Part shown: positions 24,598-34,631 of the stretch, in pieces
How positions within the stretch are numbered: position 1 is the stretch's first letter
Layout of the letters: each line of letters starts with the position of its first letter
From: Bacillus ectoiniformans
GTDB lineage: Bacteria; Bacillota; Bacilli; Bacillales; Domibacillaceae
DNA: 58,110 nt
NCBI RefSeq assembly: GCF_016908875.1
Contig: NZ_JAFBES010000016.1
Span: forward strand, 1-58,110
Reading direction: 5' to 3'
The notes under the pieces: model-generated
What the model was told of the DNA's origin: nothing
The model's database searches: none
The model's input: the letters and a program-made list of their open reading frames with translations, nothing else
Position numbers and translations under genes: made by a program

Positions 24598-24713
24598 ACA
24601 TCATCTATAAAACTCTGTAAACCGTTATTGGACAAGGGGTTTTAGACTTTTTTCGAATTTTGTCGAATGAAAATTTAAAATTGTTTGAAAAAAAGGTTCA
24701 CTTTTAAAAAACT

Positions 24714-24736
24714 CTGTTATATAATACAAATAACAG
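24714..24736 (+). promoter_or_regulatory. aceB promoter with inverted repeat over the -10
   Basis: The consensus TATAAT at 24718-24723 lies inside a perfect 7-bp dyad, CTGTTAT-N9-ATAACAG. The dyad would be a natural repressor site. The -35 candidate TTCACT (24697-24702) has only a 15-base spacer, so the promoter may be weak or need an activator. Confidence 0.5.
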
Positions 24737-24773
24737 CAGATAACTGTAATATAACAAAGAGGTGATTTAGCCA

Positions 24774-26366
24774 ATGGCCACTCAAACAGCTGGCATCAAA
24801 GTAACAGGTCCAATGCGGCCGGGTTTTGAAGAAATTCTTACACCGGATGCACTACAGTTCATTGAACAGCTAGAAAGACGTTTTGGAGATGAGCGTATTA
24901 AGCTTCTTGAAAAACGCAAAGAAAGACAAAAAGAGTTTGACCAAGGCAAAGTACCAGGTTTCCTTAAAGAAACTGAACATATTCGCAACACTGAGTGGGA
25001 AATTTCCCCGCTGCCAAAGGCTTTGCAGGATCGCCGAGTAGAAATTACAGGCCCTGTAGACCGCAAAATGGTGATTAACGCACTAAACTCAGGTGCTAAG
25101 TGTTATATGGCGTGCTTTGAAGATGCAACTTCTCCAACGTGGGAAAACATCATCGAAGGCCAAATCAATATGAGGGATGCGATTAATCGCACAATCAGCT
25201 TCCAAAATCCAAATGGCAAAACATATGAGCTGAAGGAAGAAACAGCTGTACCAATCGTTCGTCCTCGCGGCTGGCATTTGGAAGAAAAACATGTAGAAGT
25301 AGATGGAAAGCCTATTTCAGGAAGCTTGCTAGACTTCGGTTTATTCTTCTTCCATAATGCGGTTCGCCAAGTTCAAAACGAAAGTGGCCCATACTTTTAC
25401 TTGCCTAAATTAGAAAGCCATCTCGAAGCGAGACTCTGGAATGACGTATTCCTTTTCGCTCAAAAATATATCGGTATTCCAAGAGGAACGATCAAAGCAA
25501 CGGTATTAATTGAAACCATTGTTGCTGCATTCGAAATGGATGAAATTCTATATGAACTTCGCGAACATTCCGCTGGATTAAACTGCGGACGCTGGGATTA
25601 CATATTCAGCTATATTAAGAAGTTCAGAAATCAAGAGAATGTCATTTTACCAGATCGCGCACAAGTAACAATGACTGTGCCTTTCATGAGATCTTATTCA
25701 CTATTAACCATCAAAACTTGTCATCGCCGCAAAGCGCCGGCAATTGGCGGAATGGCAGCTCAAATTCCAGTCAAAAATGATGAGGAAAAAAATCAAGAAG
25801 CATATGCGAAGGTAAAGGCTGATAAAGAAAGAGAAGCTAAAGACGGCCATGACGGTACTTGGGTGGCACATCCAGCATTAGTGCCAGTGGCTATGGAAGC
25901 GTTTAATGCCGAAATGAAAGAGCCAAATCAAATCGAATCGAAGAAACGTGAAGATGTTCAAGTTTCTGAACAGGATCTCATTGATGTTCCTGGCGGGGAG
26001 ATTACAGAGCAGGGTGTTCGCCTCAATATTAATGTGGGGATTCAATATATCGCTTCTTGGTTAAGCGGACGAGGAGCTGCGCCTCTTCATAACTTAATGG
26101 AAGATGCAGCAACAGCGGAAATTTCACGTGCGCAATTATGGCAGTGGATCCGTCATCCAAAAGGTGTGCTCGAAGACGGACGCAACCTGACAATGGAGCT
26201 GTACCAAGAATTGAAAACAGAAGAGCTTCAGAAGTTAAAGCAGGAAGTAGGCGGAGAAGTATTTAAGTCTAACCGTTTTGAAGAAGCTGCTGATTTGTTT
26301 AATAAGCTGATTGTTGAAGATGAATTTGAAGAGTTTTTAACTTTACCAGGTTACAAAATTCTTTAA
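24774..26366 (+). CDS. aceB: malate synthase A
   Basis: This enzyme condenses glyoxylate with acetyl-CoA to malate, the second step of the glyoxylate shunt. It has 530 residues, the isoform A length. The family signature [16 protein letters not shown] is at residues 263-278, and [24 protein letters not shown] holds other active-site residues. GAGGTG precedes the ATG. aceA follows 31 bases later, so they form an operon. B. subtilis 168 lacks this shunt, so this is a difference in an otherwise syntenic stretch. Confidence 0.97.
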   Translation: MATQTAGIKVTGPMRPGFEEILTPDALQFIEQLERRFGDERIKLLEKRKERQKEFDQGKVPGFLKETEHIRNTEWEISPLPKALQDRRVEITGPVDRKMVINALNSGAKCYMACFEDATSPTWENIIEGQINMRDAINRTISFQNPNGKTYELKEETAVPIVRPRGWHLEEKHVEVDGKPISGSLLDFGLFFFHNAVRQVQNESGPYFYLPKLESHLEARLWNDVFLFAQKYIGIPRGTIKATVLIETIVAAFEMDEILYELREHSAGLNCGRWDYIFSYIKKFRNQENVILPDRAQVTMTVPFMRSYSLLTIKTCHRRKAPAIGGMAAQIPVKNDEEKNQEAYAKVKADKEREAKDGHDGTWVAHPALVPVAMEAFNAEMKEPNQIESKKREDVQVSEQDLIDVPGGEITEQGVRLNINVGIQYIASWLSGRGAAPLHNLMEDAATAEISRAQLWQWIRHPKGVLEDGRNLTMELYQELKTEELQKLKQEVGGEVFKSNRFEEAADLFNKLIVEDEFEEFLTLPGYKIL

Positions 26367-26397
26367 TAAATATAAAAATAATGGGGAGGAATTTGAA

Positions 26398-27684
26398 ATG
26401 ACTAACGAACGCGTACAACAATTAAAAGAATCTTGGGAAAATGATGCGAGATGGCAAGGAATTACACGTCCTTATACGGCAGAGGAAGTAATTAAACTTC
26501 GCGGTTCTATTGATATTGAACATACATTAGCTCGCAGAGGATCTGAAAAACTTTGGAAGTCTCTACATACAGAAGATTTCATTAATGCTCTAGGTGCATT
26601 AACTGGTAATCAAGCTGTTCAGCAAGTAAAAGCTGGTTTGAAAGCTATTTACTTGAGTGGCTGGCAAGTAGCGGCGGATGCTAACATGGCAGGACAAATG
26701 TATCCTGACCAAAGTTTATATCCAGCGAACAGCGTGCCTAACGTAGTTAAGAGAATTAACCAAGCGCTTCAAAGAGCAGACCAAATTTCTCACATGGAAG
26801 GCGACGATTCAATTGATTACTTCGCGCCAATCGTAGCGGATGCAGAAGCAGGCTTCGGCGGCCAATTGAACGTGTTCGAACTAATGAAAGGCATGATTGA
26901 GTCTGGTGCGGCTGGCGTTCACTTTGAAGATCAGCTTTCTTCAGAGAAGAAATGCGGACACTTAGGCGGAAAAGTTCTTCTTCCAACTCAAACAGCTGTT
27001 AAAAACTTAATCTCAGCTCGTCTTGCAGCTGACGTAATGGGTACACCAACGATCCTTGTTGCTCGTACAGATGCGAATGCAGCTGATTTAATTACAAGCG
27101 ACTTCGATCCATACGATGCTCCATTTATTACTGGAGAGCGTACGCCGGATGGTTTCTACCGTGCGAAAGCTGGCCTAGATCAAGCAATTGCTCGCGGACT
27201 TGCTTACGCTCCGTATGCTGACTTAATCTGGTGTGAAACGTCTGAACCAAACCTTGAAGAAGCTCGTCGTTTCGCTGAAGCCATTCACGAGAAATTCCCA
27301 GGCAAAATGCTTGCTTACAACTGCTCACCTTCATTCAACTGGAAAGCTAAATTGGATGATGAAACAATTGAAAAATTCCAAGTGGAACTTGGTAAAATGG
27401 GTTACAAATTCCAATTCGTTACACTTGCTGGTTTCCATGCTCTTAACCACAGCATGTTCCAATTGGCTCTTGGCTACAAAGATCGTGGAATGGGAGCTTA
27501 CTCTGAACTTCAACAAGCGGAGTTCAATGCTGAGAAAGATGGCTACACAGCTACTCGTCACCAACGTGAAGTTGGAACTGGCTACTTTGACCAAGTATCC
27601 ATGGTTGTTTCTGGCGGCCAATCTTCTACAACTGCCCTTAAAGGCTCTACAGAAGAAGAGCAATTCCAAACAAGCAAATCTTAA
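26398..27684 (+). CDS. aceA: isocitrate lyase
   Basis: AceA cleaves isocitrate to glyoxylate and succinate, allowing growth on acetate or fatty acids. It has 428 residues. The catalytic motif KKCGH is at 184-188 (Cys186), and [18 protein letters not shown] and YNCSPSFNW are typical. GGGGAGG precedes the ATG. Its codon choice looks optimised for high expression, with regular GCT/CTT/CGT use. A bidirectional terminator follows. Confidence 0.98.
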   Translation: MTNERVQQLKESWENDARWQGITRPYTAEEVIKLRGSIDIEHTLARRGSEKLWKSLHTEDFINALGALTGNQAVQQVKAGLKAIYLSGWQVAADANMAGQMYPDQSLYPANSVPNVVKRINQALQRADQISHMEGDDSIDYFAPIVADAEAGFGGQLNVFELMKGMIESGAAGVHFEDQLSSEKKCGHLGGKVLLPTQTAVKNLISARLAADVMGTPTILVARTDANAADLITSDFDPYDAPFITGERTPDGFYRAKAGLDQAIARGLAYAPYADLIWCETSEPNLEEARRFAEAIHEKFPGKMLAYNCSPSFNWKAKLDDETIEKFQVELGKMGYKFQFVTLAGFHALNHSMFQLALGYKDRGMGAYSELQQAEFNAEKDGYTATRHQREVGTGYFDQVSMVVSGGQSSTTALKGSTEEEQFQTSKS

Positions 27685-27693
27685 TAATAGTAG

Positions 27694-27728
27694 AAAGAAC
27701 CTCCAGGCTGCGGCTTGGAGGTTCTTTT
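27694..27728. terminator. terminator shared by aceA and the convergent LysR gene
   Basis: AAAGAACCTCCA pairs with TGGAGGTTCTTTT. T-runs are present on the plus side and A-runs on the other, so it can work for both genes. Confidence 0.85.
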
Positions 27729-27739
27729 AAACTTTATAG

Positions 27740-28609
27740 CTAGGATTTCTTTAATTCTTGAATGACATTCTTAATCAGAAGATCATCTTTATTTTCTACT
27801 TTAAAAGCAGCATATATTGTATTTTCAACCGAAAGCTCAGGGAAAAGAATTACAGACTTTTCCTGTTTAATTGAATCCTCTATTAAATAGGTTGGCAAAA
27901 TGCTGATCCCCATGTTTTGCTCAATGCCTTCAAGAATAGTTCTTAAATCAGGAAAAATGTAGTTAGGCTTTAATTCAGGGCGTTTTTTAAAGTGAACTCG
28001 CCAATATCTTCGAATGATTGGAAGTTCCAGTCCAAAGCTCAGCCATGTTTGTTGATTCAGCCAATCTTCCCGATCATTCGTATTTATGTGATTTCCTGAA
28101 TAGCCAGCAGGCGCAGTAACGACAAAAGATTCATCTTCAATTTTAGTATATTCTATTCCGTCAACCTGTGTTTTCTGTGTAGTGATAATCATGTCTACTT
28201 CATCTTTTTCGAGTGCCTTTAATAAATTGTGCGCCAAGTTGAATTGAACTGAAAACCTCGTATTGAGGTCGCTTAATTTAAATAATGCGGATTTAGTAAA
28301 GTACTCAGCAGGGGAGCCGATCTTAATTAGGGGTACCGATTTGGTATAAGAAGCGTATCTTGTTTCTAATGTTATACGCTCTAAATTTTCAATCAAGGGT
28401 ACAATTTTTGTATAAAGTTCTTTTCCTTTATCAGTTGGAATCATTTTACGCGGAGCACGTATGAATAACAGCTCTCCTATTTCTGATTCCAACGCAGCTA
28501 AATGCTGGCTCATGGCAGGCTGAGTCAGAATTCTTGCTTTGGCAGCTGCTGAGACAGAACGGTGCTGATAGATGCTGATAAAACTTCTGTACCATTCAAA
28601 GTCAATCAT
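27740..28609 (-). CDS. LysR-family transcriptional regulator
   Basis: This 289-residue protein has an N-terminal winged HTH of about 60 residues (SVSAAAKARILTQPAMSQHLAALE). A periplasmic-binding-like effector domain follows from about residue 90 (VPLIKIGSPAEYF). It converges with aceA and lies downstream of the monooxygenase and quinone reductase genes on the same strand, with a terminator between. Its targets cannot be read from the sequence; aceBA or the adjacent redox genes are possible. Confidence 0.88.
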   Translation of the reverse strand: MIDFEWYRSFISIYQHRSVSAAAKARILTQPAMSQHLAALESEIGELLFIRAPRKMIPTDKGKELYTKIVPLIENLERITLETRYASYTKSVPLIKIGSPAEYFTKSALFKLSDLNTRFSVQFNLAHNLLKALEKDEVDMIITTQKTQVDGIEYTKIEDESFVVTAPAGYSGNHINTNDREDWLNQQTWLSFGLELPIIRRYWRVHFKKRPELKPNYIFPDLRTILEGIEQNMGISILPTYLIEDSIKQEKSVILFPELSVENTIYAAFKVENKDDLLIKNVIQELKKS

Positions 28610-28680
28610 ATTAAATATTCTTCTTCCTTTCGATAAGCGTAAGTTCGTAATTTACATTATAGCAAAGAGGAATTGCAGAT

Positions 28681-28710
28681 AAAAAAGCATCGTCCATCAC
28701 TGAACGATGC
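28681..28710 (-). terminator. terminator of the quinone reductase-monooxygenase unit
   Basis: GCATCGT pairs with ACGATGC around a 10-base loop. On the minus strand a run of six T follows. Confidence 0.8.
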
Positions 28711-28715
28711 AAAGT

Positions 28716-29006
28716 TTATTGAACGATTTTCTCAAGCCGGTAAACATTTCTTGATTCAATCAAATCCTCAGTACCTTGGCGGTAGGCTTGATAATGTTTG
28801 GATTCAATATGTTTTAAAAGTGATTCTTCATCCTGCCACGTTTCATAGAATACAAATTCATTTTTATTCTCAATGGAAGCATGTAAGATGTATTCAATAC
28901 ATCCAGCTTCTTGACGAGAAGGAGAAATGACTTTGATTAATTGTTCACGAAGCAGTTCTTCTTTTCCGGTTTTTGCTTTTAAGATTGCTGTGATTGTTAT
29001 TGCCAC
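28716..29006 (-). CDS. antibiotic biosynthesis monooxygenase (ABM/YgiN-type) protein
   Basis: The product is about 96 residues, a dimeric ferredoxin-like ABM domain: ITAILKAKTGKEELLREQL, then SRQEAGCIEYILH, then FVFYETWQDEESLLKH. Such proteins act as small quinol or heme-type monooxygenases. I chose the GTG at 29006 (VAITITAIL) because AAAGGA lies about 7 bases ahead; the longer frame adds 20 residues unlike the family. It follows the quinone reductase gene on the same strand, so the two may handle quinones together. Confidence 0.8.
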   Translation of the reverse strand: MAITITAILKAKTGKEELLREQLIKVISPSRQEAGCIEYILHASIENKNEFVFYETWQDEESLLKHIESKHYQAYRQGTEDLIESRNVYRLEKIVQ

Positions 29007-29046
29007 GGCACATTCCTTTCTGGCTTTCAAGTACGGCAGACTATCA

Positions 29047-30027
29047 CTATTGAATTTTAGCCACAATTTTTCCCTTCACGTGCCGTTCTGACAGCTCTAG
29101 AAGTGTTTGAGGGACTTCTTCCATTTTAATCACTCGTTCTACCAATGGAGAAATTTTCTTCTCGGCTACTAATGAAAGTAATTCGTCACCGATTTTAGCT
29201 AAATCCCGCTCAGCTTTTTCGTCTTGGTTATGGTGGATCGCATTAAGAGCGACTTCATGATAAGAAATAACTTTTGAGAATGGCTTAATATGTGTATAGT
29301 CCGGTGCTCCGGCAATATGGGCGATGTGGCCATTATAGGCGATCATGTCTAGAGAACTGGTTGCACTGTCTCTGCTGACAGTATCCAGAACAGCATCCAC
29401 CCCACGTCCGTTGGTTACTTCCATCACCCGAGCCTTCACATCTTCTTTTGAATAGTCAATCACGTAATCTGCCCCTAGAGACCGCACATACTCATGATTA
29501 TGTGCGGAAGCAGTTGATATCACCGTCTTGCCAGTCGCTTTTGCTAATTGAATGCCAAAGCCTCCAACTCCGCCGGCTCCGCCATGAATAAGAATGGTTT
29601 CAATAGAAGACATCGGCAGTTTTCTGAATAATGCCTGGTAGGCTGTATATCCGGCAGTTGGCAGGGCAGCTGCTTCTTCAAATGATACAGTATCGGGAAT
29701 TCGTGAAATAGTATGAGCAGTCGTCACTCCATACTCAGCATAGGCACCAGGTTTGTTGAAATCTCCGTGATACACTACTCGATCTCCTGTTTTCCAGCCG
29801 GTTACACCTTCGCCCACTGCATGAATCGTTCCTGCAGCGTCTAGACCTAGTATGTGAGGATAATGCCAATGGGGATTCCCATTCGTTGCGGTTTTATAAT
29901 CGACAGGGTTTAATCCTGCAGCATGAATTTTTACCAGAACCTCGCCTTTTTTAGGAGTAGGGCTATCGATTTCTTCCACTTTCATAGTTTTCCACTCATT
30001 CTTTCCGTTAAGCAATAAAGCTTTCAA
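29047..30027 (-). CDS. zinc-independent MDR quinone reductase-like oxidoreductase
   Basis: This 326-residue medium-chain dehydrogenase has an N-terminal GroES-like domain (GEVLVKIHAAGLNPVDYK) and a nucleotide-binding fold (HGGAGGVGGFGIQLAKATG). It lacks the structural zinc cysteines, as in zeta-crystallin/QOR enzymes. I prefer the TTG at 30027 as start, since AAAGGAG is 8 bases upstream; the GTG three codons earlier abuts that SD. It is probably cotranscribed with the monooxygenase gene, 41 bases downstream. Confidence 0.85.
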   Translation of the reverse strand: MKALLLNGKNEWKTMKVEEIDSPTPKKGEVLVKIHAAGLNPVDYKTATNGNPHWHYPHILGLDAAGTIHAVGEGVTGWKTGDRVVYHGDFNKPGAYAEYGVTTAHTISRIPDTVSFEEAAALPTAGYTAYQALFRKLPMSSIETILIHGGAGGVGGFGIQLAKATGKTVISTASAHNHEYVRSLGADYVIDYSKEDVKARVMEVTNGRGVDAVLDTVSRDSATSSLDMIAYNGHIAHIAGAPDYTHIKPFSKVISYHEVALNAIHHNQDEKAERDLAKIGDELLSLVAEKKISPLVERVIKMEEVPQTLLELSERHVKGKIVAKIQ

Positions 30028-30148
30028 TTTGTACACTCCTTTATATTTGTCAGTGCTACATGTAAGTTACCTTTTCCACGACAAGCGTAAACAAGAAAAA
30101 TATTTAGGTGAAAGCACCATGGTTGCCAATTCAATGACATTCAGCTGC

Positions 30149-30811
30149 TTAAGATAATTGTTTAATAACTTCTTTTGCAACACTAATCGTCGATTGAGGA
30201 TTTTGTCCGGTGATCAGATGTCCTTCAGTTTGAAGGTGGTCGTTCCAATTTGATACTGCTACAAAATTTGCACCGAGTTCTCGCAACCGTGTCTCCAGCA
30301 AGAATGGCATGAATCGATCTAATGTGGTCTCTCTTTCTTCGGCATCGGTAAAAGCAGTCACTGTTTTTCCTTTAACTAAAGGAGTGCCATCGGATAGTTT
30401 AACGCCGACTAAACCAGCAGGACCATGACACACTGCAGCCACAATTCGGTTAGATTCATACATATCTCGGATAAGAGACTGGAGCTTTTTGTTATCTGGC
30501 AGATCAAACATCGTTCCGTGTCCGCCTGGTAAGAAGATCGCATCATAGGAAAGTGATCCATTAAGTTCTTCTAGCTTGGTTGTGTTCTCTAAATACTTGG
30601 CTGTATCGAGAATCTCTTGCGGTGTCTCTCCTTGTAAGCTTCTTTCGTCTACCGGTGTCTTGCCGCCAAGAGGGCTAGCAACGGTAATATTATAACCCTG
30701 TTTTTTGAATTCAATATAAGCTTCTCCAAATTCAGATAGCCATAGTCCTGTTTCGTGATTCTCGTTCATTTTATCAGCTGTTGTGACAACCATTAATATA
30801 TGCTTTGACAT
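30149..30811 (-). CDS. DJ-1/PfpI family protein (Hsp31-like)
   Basis: This 220-residue class I amidotransferase-like protein has the nucleophile elbow AAVCHGPAGL and an acidic residue earlier in LWLSEFGEAY. It is of the glyoxalase III/Hsp31 type, which detoxifies methylglyoxal or acts as a chaperone. AGGAGG precedes the ATG. It is a separate unit or the first gene of a redox-stress cluster with the quinone reductase downstream. Confidence 0.88.
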   Translation of the reverse strand: MSKHILMVVTTADKMNENHETGLWLSEFGEAYIEFKKQGYNITVASPLGGKTPVDERSLQGETPQEILDTAKYLENTTKLEELNGSLSYDAIFLPGGHGTMFDLPDNKKLQSLIRDMYESNRIVAAVCHGPAGLVGVKLSDGTPLVKGKTVTAFTDAEERETTLDRFMPFLLETRLRELGANFVAVSNWNDHLQTEGHLITGQNPQSTISVAKEVIKQLS

Positions 30812-30917
30812 GTTAAATTCCTCCTAAGATTGTGATTTACTCCACTTATCTTAAAGCTCAACAACCTATAATACAAATTAGAAAATAAAGACCTTCCTAT
30901 AAAAATATTTATACATA

Positions 30918-30954
30918 AAAGAAAAGAATCCTCCTGCATAGGGCAAGAGGATTC
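30918..30954 (-). terminator. terminator of opuE
   Basis: GAATCCTC pairs with GAGGATTC. On the minus strand TTTTCTTTT follows. Confidence 0.8.
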
Positions 30955-30961
30955 GTCTTTG

Positions 30962-32446
30962 TTAATTTTTCAATTCATCTTCTAATGTTTCTTCCATATC
31001 ATCAAATGTTTCTCTGACTTTTTTACCTGGTCTGCTTGTGATCATACTGACAATGATAACGGCTAGTGTACTTAAGAAGAAGCCTGGAATCATTTCATAC
31101 ATAAGCTCTTTCAACGCAGGTACGCTGATCCAAATGATAACAGTGACTGCACCTGTAATCATACCAGCCAGGGCACCCCACTTCGTCATTCGCTTCCAAT
31201 ATAAACTCAATAGAAGCGCTGGACCAAAGGCTGAACCAAACCCAGCCCAAGCATTCCCAACTAAAGATAGGATTGTGTCATTCGGCGTGTACGAAAGCAT
31301 GATGCCGACTACTGCTACTAGTAAAACAGCTAATCTTCCAATCAAAACTAATTCCTTGTCTGTGGCTTGTCTGCGGAAAAACGCTTTGTAAAAGTCTTCA
31401 GTTAACGCACTAGAAGTAACAAGCAACTGAGAAGAAATCGTACTCATAATCGCCGCTAAAATCGCTGCCAATAAGAATCCTGTAATTAGCGGGTGGAACA
31501 ATACTTCAGAGAAAACGATAAACACTGTTTCTGGATCGCCAAGCTCCATTCCTTTAGTTGACACATAAGCAATTCCGACAAGACCGGTTGCTAGTGCACC
31601 AATAATGGACACAATCATCCAGCCCATTCCAATTCGTCTGGCTACTTTTAAATCCTTCACATTTGTAATCGCCATAAAGCGAACGACAATATGCGGCTGT
31701 CCAAAATAACCAAGTCCCCAGGCTAGGAACGAGACGATGCCTAGAAAGGATGTACCTTTAAACATATCCGTTAAGTTTGGATCGATGGCACGAGCCTCTG
31801 TCATAGCAGCTGAAATACCGCCGAGCTCCGTAAATGCAACGACAGGTACTAAGACTAACGCGATAAACATGATCACGCCTTGAACAAAGTCTGTCAAACT
31901 CACAGCCAAGAATCCGCCGAAAAGTGTATATGCCATAACTACTCCTGCTGTAACGAATAAACCTACCCGATAATCCATGTTAAACGCTGATTCAAACAAG
32001 CGGCCTCCAGATACAAGTCCGGCAGAAGTGTAAAGGGTAAAGAAAGTAATAATGACAATAGCAGATACTAGTCGTAAGATCCTAGTTTTGTCCATGAAGC
32101 GTTTTTCAAAAAAGTCTGGGATAGTAATCGAATCATCTGCAATCTCTGTATACGTACGCAAACGAGGAGCTAATAGCAGATAGTTTAGATATGCACCGAC
32201 TGCTAGACCAATTGCTAACCAAGCACTTGATAGCCCCGTGGTATACATTGCACCAGGTAGTCCCATCAACATCCAGCCACTCATATCAGATGCACCCGCT
32301 GATAAAGCTGTTACACTGGGACCTAATCCTCGTCCGCCAAGCATGTAATCAGACAGATCAGACGTTTGTCTGTATGAATAGAGGCCAATACCGATCATAG
32401 CGATAAAATAGATGGCCAATGATATAAATATTTCAATACTCACCAA
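30962..32446 (-). CDS. opuE: sodium/proline symporter (OpuE/PutP)
   Basis: This 494-residue member of the SSS family has about 13 membrane helices. The start (IYFIAMIGIGLYSYRQT), LSAGASDMSGWMLMGLPG and ALLLSLYWKRMTKWGA are typical of PutP. It takes up proline with Na+ for nutrition or osmoprotection. In B. subtilis opuE sits in the same place upstream of and divergent from gatC, which favours the osmoregulatory name. A perfect cre site lies about 150 bases upstream of its start. Confidence 0.92.
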   Translation of the reverse strand: MVSIEIFISLAIYFIAMIGIGLYSYRQTSDLSDYMLGGRGLGPSVTALSAGASDMSGWMLMGLPGAMYTTGLSSAWLAIGLAVGAYLNYLLLAPRLRTYTEIADDSITIPDFFEKRFMDKTRILRLVSAIVIITFFTLYTSAGLVSGGRLFESAFNMDYRVGLFVTAGVVMAYTLFGGFLAVSLTDFVQGVIMFIALVLVPVVAFTELGGISAAMTEARAIDPNLTDMFKGTSFLGIVSFLAWGLGYFGQPHIVVRFMAITNVKDLKVARRIGMGWMIVSIIGALATGLVGIAYVSTKGMELGDPETVFIVFSEVLFHPLITGFLLAAILAAIMSTISSQLLVTSSALTEDFYKAFFRRQATDKELVLIGRLAVLLVAVVGIMLSYTPNDTILSLVGNAWAGFGSAFGPALLLSLYWKRMTKWGALAGMITGAVTVIIWISVPALKELMYEMIPGFFLSTLAVIIVSMITSRPGKKVRETFDDMEETLEDELKN

Positions 32447-32504
32447 ATCTCTCCTTTATAGATTTTAATTGTGACATTAGTGTTCACAAAGCTTAACGTT
32501 ATTA

Positions 32505-32533
32505 AACCTAGCAAAGATTTTATTTTGGTTCAA
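32505..32533 (-). promoter_or_regulatory. possible opuE promoter
   Basis: On the minus strand TTGAAC (32528-32533) and TAGGTT (32505-32510, preceded by TGC) are 17 bases apart. The -10 is poor. I did not find a clear sigma-B type site, which B. subtilis opuE has. Confidence 0.35.
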
Positions 32534-32592
32534 GGAAGTTGCTAGCTGTCTTGACACGTTTAAAAACGCTGTAACCATGAAGGTTATAGGGA

Positions 32593-32606
32593 TGAAAACG
32601 GTTACA
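32593..32606. promoter_or_regulatory. perfect cre (CcpA) site
   Basis: TGAAAACGGTTACA fits the cre consensus TGWAANCGNTNWCA at every defined position. It lies 147 bases upstream of opuE and 252 bases upstream of gatC. The proline symporter is the more sensible target. Confidence 0.7.
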
Positions 32607-32783
32607 AAAAGGAGTTAAAGTAAAAATATTCTGAATTATAACAACCGATAATTTTTACTTATATTACAAATTCCTGTTGTTTATTGGTGATTTTTATGGA
32701 TGTAGCTATTATCAGATTAGGGTTCGTGGTAAAATAATCTTTATGTGCAATGCACTGTCATCAAGGCAGTTCCTGTTGCTTTA

Positions 32784-32813
32784 TTGCTTTGACGAAGTGA
32801 AATTTGATAAAAT
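32784..32813 (+). promoter_or_regulatory. gatCAB promoter
   Basis: TTGCTT and TAAAAT are 18 bases apart, and the -10 is extended (TGATAAAAT). It is 45 bases upstream of the gatC ATG. Confidence 0.55.
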
Positions 32814-32857
32814 TAAGAGTATTTTCATCGTTTTATTTTATTTGGAGGTGAAGGAAA

Positions 32858-33148
32858 ATGTCACGTATTTCCGAAGAACAAGTTAAGCATGTCGCTCACT
32901 TAGCCCGTTTGGCGATCACTGAGGAAGAAGCACAGAAATTCACAACTCAGCTAGATGCGATTATTACGTTTGCAGAACAATTAAATGAATTAGATACAAC
33001 AGGTGTGAAGCCGACTTCACATGTACTCGATATGAAAAATGTGCTTCGTGAAGATAAGTCTGAGCCAGGTTTATCACAAGAAGAGGTATTAAAAAATGCA
33101 CCGGATCAAGCAAATGGACAAATCCGAGTGCCGTCCATTATTGAATAA
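32858..33148 (+). CDS. gatC: Asp/Glu-tRNA amidotransferase subunit C
   Basis: This 96-residue belt-like subunit stabilises GatA-GatB. It begins [20 protein letters not shown] and ends [14 protein letters not shown], both typical. GGAGGTGAAGG precedes the ATG. It is the first gene of gatCAB, which makes Gln-tRNA(Gln), and Asn-tRNA(Asn) where needed. Confidence 0.96.
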   Translation: MSRISEEQVKHVAHLARLAITEEEAQKFTTQLDAIITFAEQLNELDTTGVKPTSHVLDMKNVLREDKSEPGLSQEEVLKNAPDQANGQIRVPSIIE

Positions 33149-33161
33149 GGAGGGGAAACCC

Positions 33162-34619
33162 ATGTCACTTTTCGATCATAAACTGACTGAGCTTCATGAT
33201 CTTTTACATAAGAAAGAAGTGTCAATTAATGACTTAGTCGATGAGTCTTATAAAAGAATTAATGAAGTCGAAGATAAAGTACAAGCATTTATCACATTAA
33301 ATGAAGAGGCAGCTCGCCAAAAGGCGGAGGAATTGCAGGCTAAAATCGGAACAGACGAATCTAAAGGCCTGTTGTTTGGTATGCCTATCGGTATTAAAGA
33401 TAACATCGTAACCAAAGGACTTCGCACGACGAGTGGAAGTCAAATCTTAAGCAACTTTGATCCTATTTATGATGCGACTGTTATGAATAAGCTTCATGCA
33501 GCTGAAACGATCACAATTGGGAAGTTAAATATGGACGAGTTCGCGATGGGATCTTCCACAGAGAACTCAAGCTACCAAAAAACACGCAACCCTTGGAATG
33601 TCGAGCATGTGCCAGGCGGATCTTCAGGTGGATCAGCAGCTTCTGTTGCAGCAGGTGAAGTTCCCTTTTCACTAGGTTCAGATACTGGCGGATCAATTCG
33701 TCAGCCAGCTGCTTTCTGCGGTGTTGTCGGATTAAAACCAACATACGGACGCGTGTCTCGTTTTGGTTTAATTGCCTTTGCTTCCTCTTTGGATCAAATC
33801 GGGCCGATCACTCGTAATGTCGAGGATAATGCTTACCTTTTACAAGCGATTTCAGGTGTAGATCCTCATGACAGCACATCTGCAAACGTACCAGTCGATT
33901 CTTTTACTGAAGGAATGACTGGCGATGTGAAAGGCTTGCGTATTGCTGTGCCTAAAGAATATTTAGGTGAAGGTGTTTCTCAAGAAGTGCGTGAGTCTGT
34001 AATGAATGCCTTGAAAGTGCTAGAAGGACTTGGCGCAACTTGGGATGAAGTCTCTCTTCCGCATTCTAAATACGGTGTAGCTACTTATTATCTATTGGCT
34101 TCCTCTGAAGCTTCTTCAAACTTAGCTCGTTTTGACGGCATCCGTTACGGTTACCGTGCAGAAAACTCGGATAACTTGATTGATTTATATAAGAAGACTC
34201 GTGCAGAAGGCTTCGGTGATGAAGTGAAGCGCCGGATCATGCTTGGAACGTTTGCGTTAAGTTCTGGCTACTATGATGCGTATTACAAAAAAGCGCAGCA
34301 AGTCCGTACATTAATTAAGAAGGACTTTGAAGATGTCTTTGAAAATTATGATGTCATTATCGGTCCAACGACTCCAACACCAGCGTTCAAAATTGGTGAG
34401 ATCATTGATGATCCATTAACGATGTATGCAAACGATATTCTAACGATTCCTGTTAACTTGGCAGGCGTACCGGGCATCTCTGTTCCTTGTGGATTCTCTA
34501 ATGATATGCCACTTGGTTTACAAATTATCGGTAAGCACTTTGATGAGAAAACAGTATATCGTGTGGCGCATGCGTACGAGCAAGCGACTGATTTCAATAA
34601 ACAAAAACCAACGCTGTAA
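33162..34619 (+). CDS. gatA: Asp/Glu-tRNA amidotransferase subunit A
   Basis: GatA is the amidase subunit that frees ammonia from glutamine. It has 485 residues from the ATG at 33162, which has AAGGAGGGG upstream; a longer in-frame start overlaps gatC and is unlikely. The amidase signature [15 protein letters not shown] and [14 protein letters not shown] supplies the Ser-cisSer-Lys triad with Lys in GIKDNI. Confidence 0.97.
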   Translation: MSLFDHKLTELHDLLHKKEVSINDLVDESYKRINEVEDKVQAFITLNEEAARQKAEELQAKIGTDESKGLLFGMPIGIKDNIVTKGLRTTSGSQILSNFDPIYDATVMNKLHAAETITIGKLNMDEFAMGSSTENSSYQKTRNPWNVEHVPGGSSGGSAASVAAGEVPFSLGSDTGGSIRQPAAFCGVVGLKPTYGRVSRFGLIAFASSLDQIGPITRNVEDNAYLLQAISGVDPHDSTSANVPVDSFTEGMTGDVKGLRIAVPKEYLGEGVSQEVRESVMNALKVLEGLGATWDEVSLPHSKYGVATYYLLASSEASSNLARFDGIRYGYRAENSDNLIDLYKKTRAEGFGDEVKRRIMLGTFALSSGYYDAYYKKAQQVRTLIKKDFEDVFENYDVIIGPTTPTPAFKIGEIIDDPLTMYANDILTIPVNLAGVPGISVPCGFSNDMPLGLQIIGKHFDEKTVYRVAHAYEQATDFNKQKPTL

Positions 34620-34631
34620 GGGGTGAAAACA

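Larger units (their letters stand above)
24354..24773 (+). other. aceBA upstream region, no gene
   Basis: This 420-base AT-rich gap has no supportable ORF. It holds the putative cre box and the aceB promoter/operator listed separately. The remainder shows no clear signal. Confidence 0.6.
32447..32857. other. divergent opuE-gatC control region
   Basis: This 411-base gap holds putative promoters for both flanking genes and a cre match. It also holds a 7-bp dyad (TGTAACC at 32570 with GGTTACA at 32600) that shares its right arm with the cre. A short plus-strand ORF across the end of the gap is out of frame with gatC and has no SD. Confidence 0.5.

Noticed and set aside
24612-24626. Second possible cre at TGTAAACCGTTATTG
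   Set aside because: It needs a one-base insertion to fit the consensus and lacks the CA end.
32677-32886. 69-codon ORF upstream of gatC
   Set aside because: It is out of frame with gatC and overlaps its start and SD, and it contains the gatC promoter. It is a shadow.
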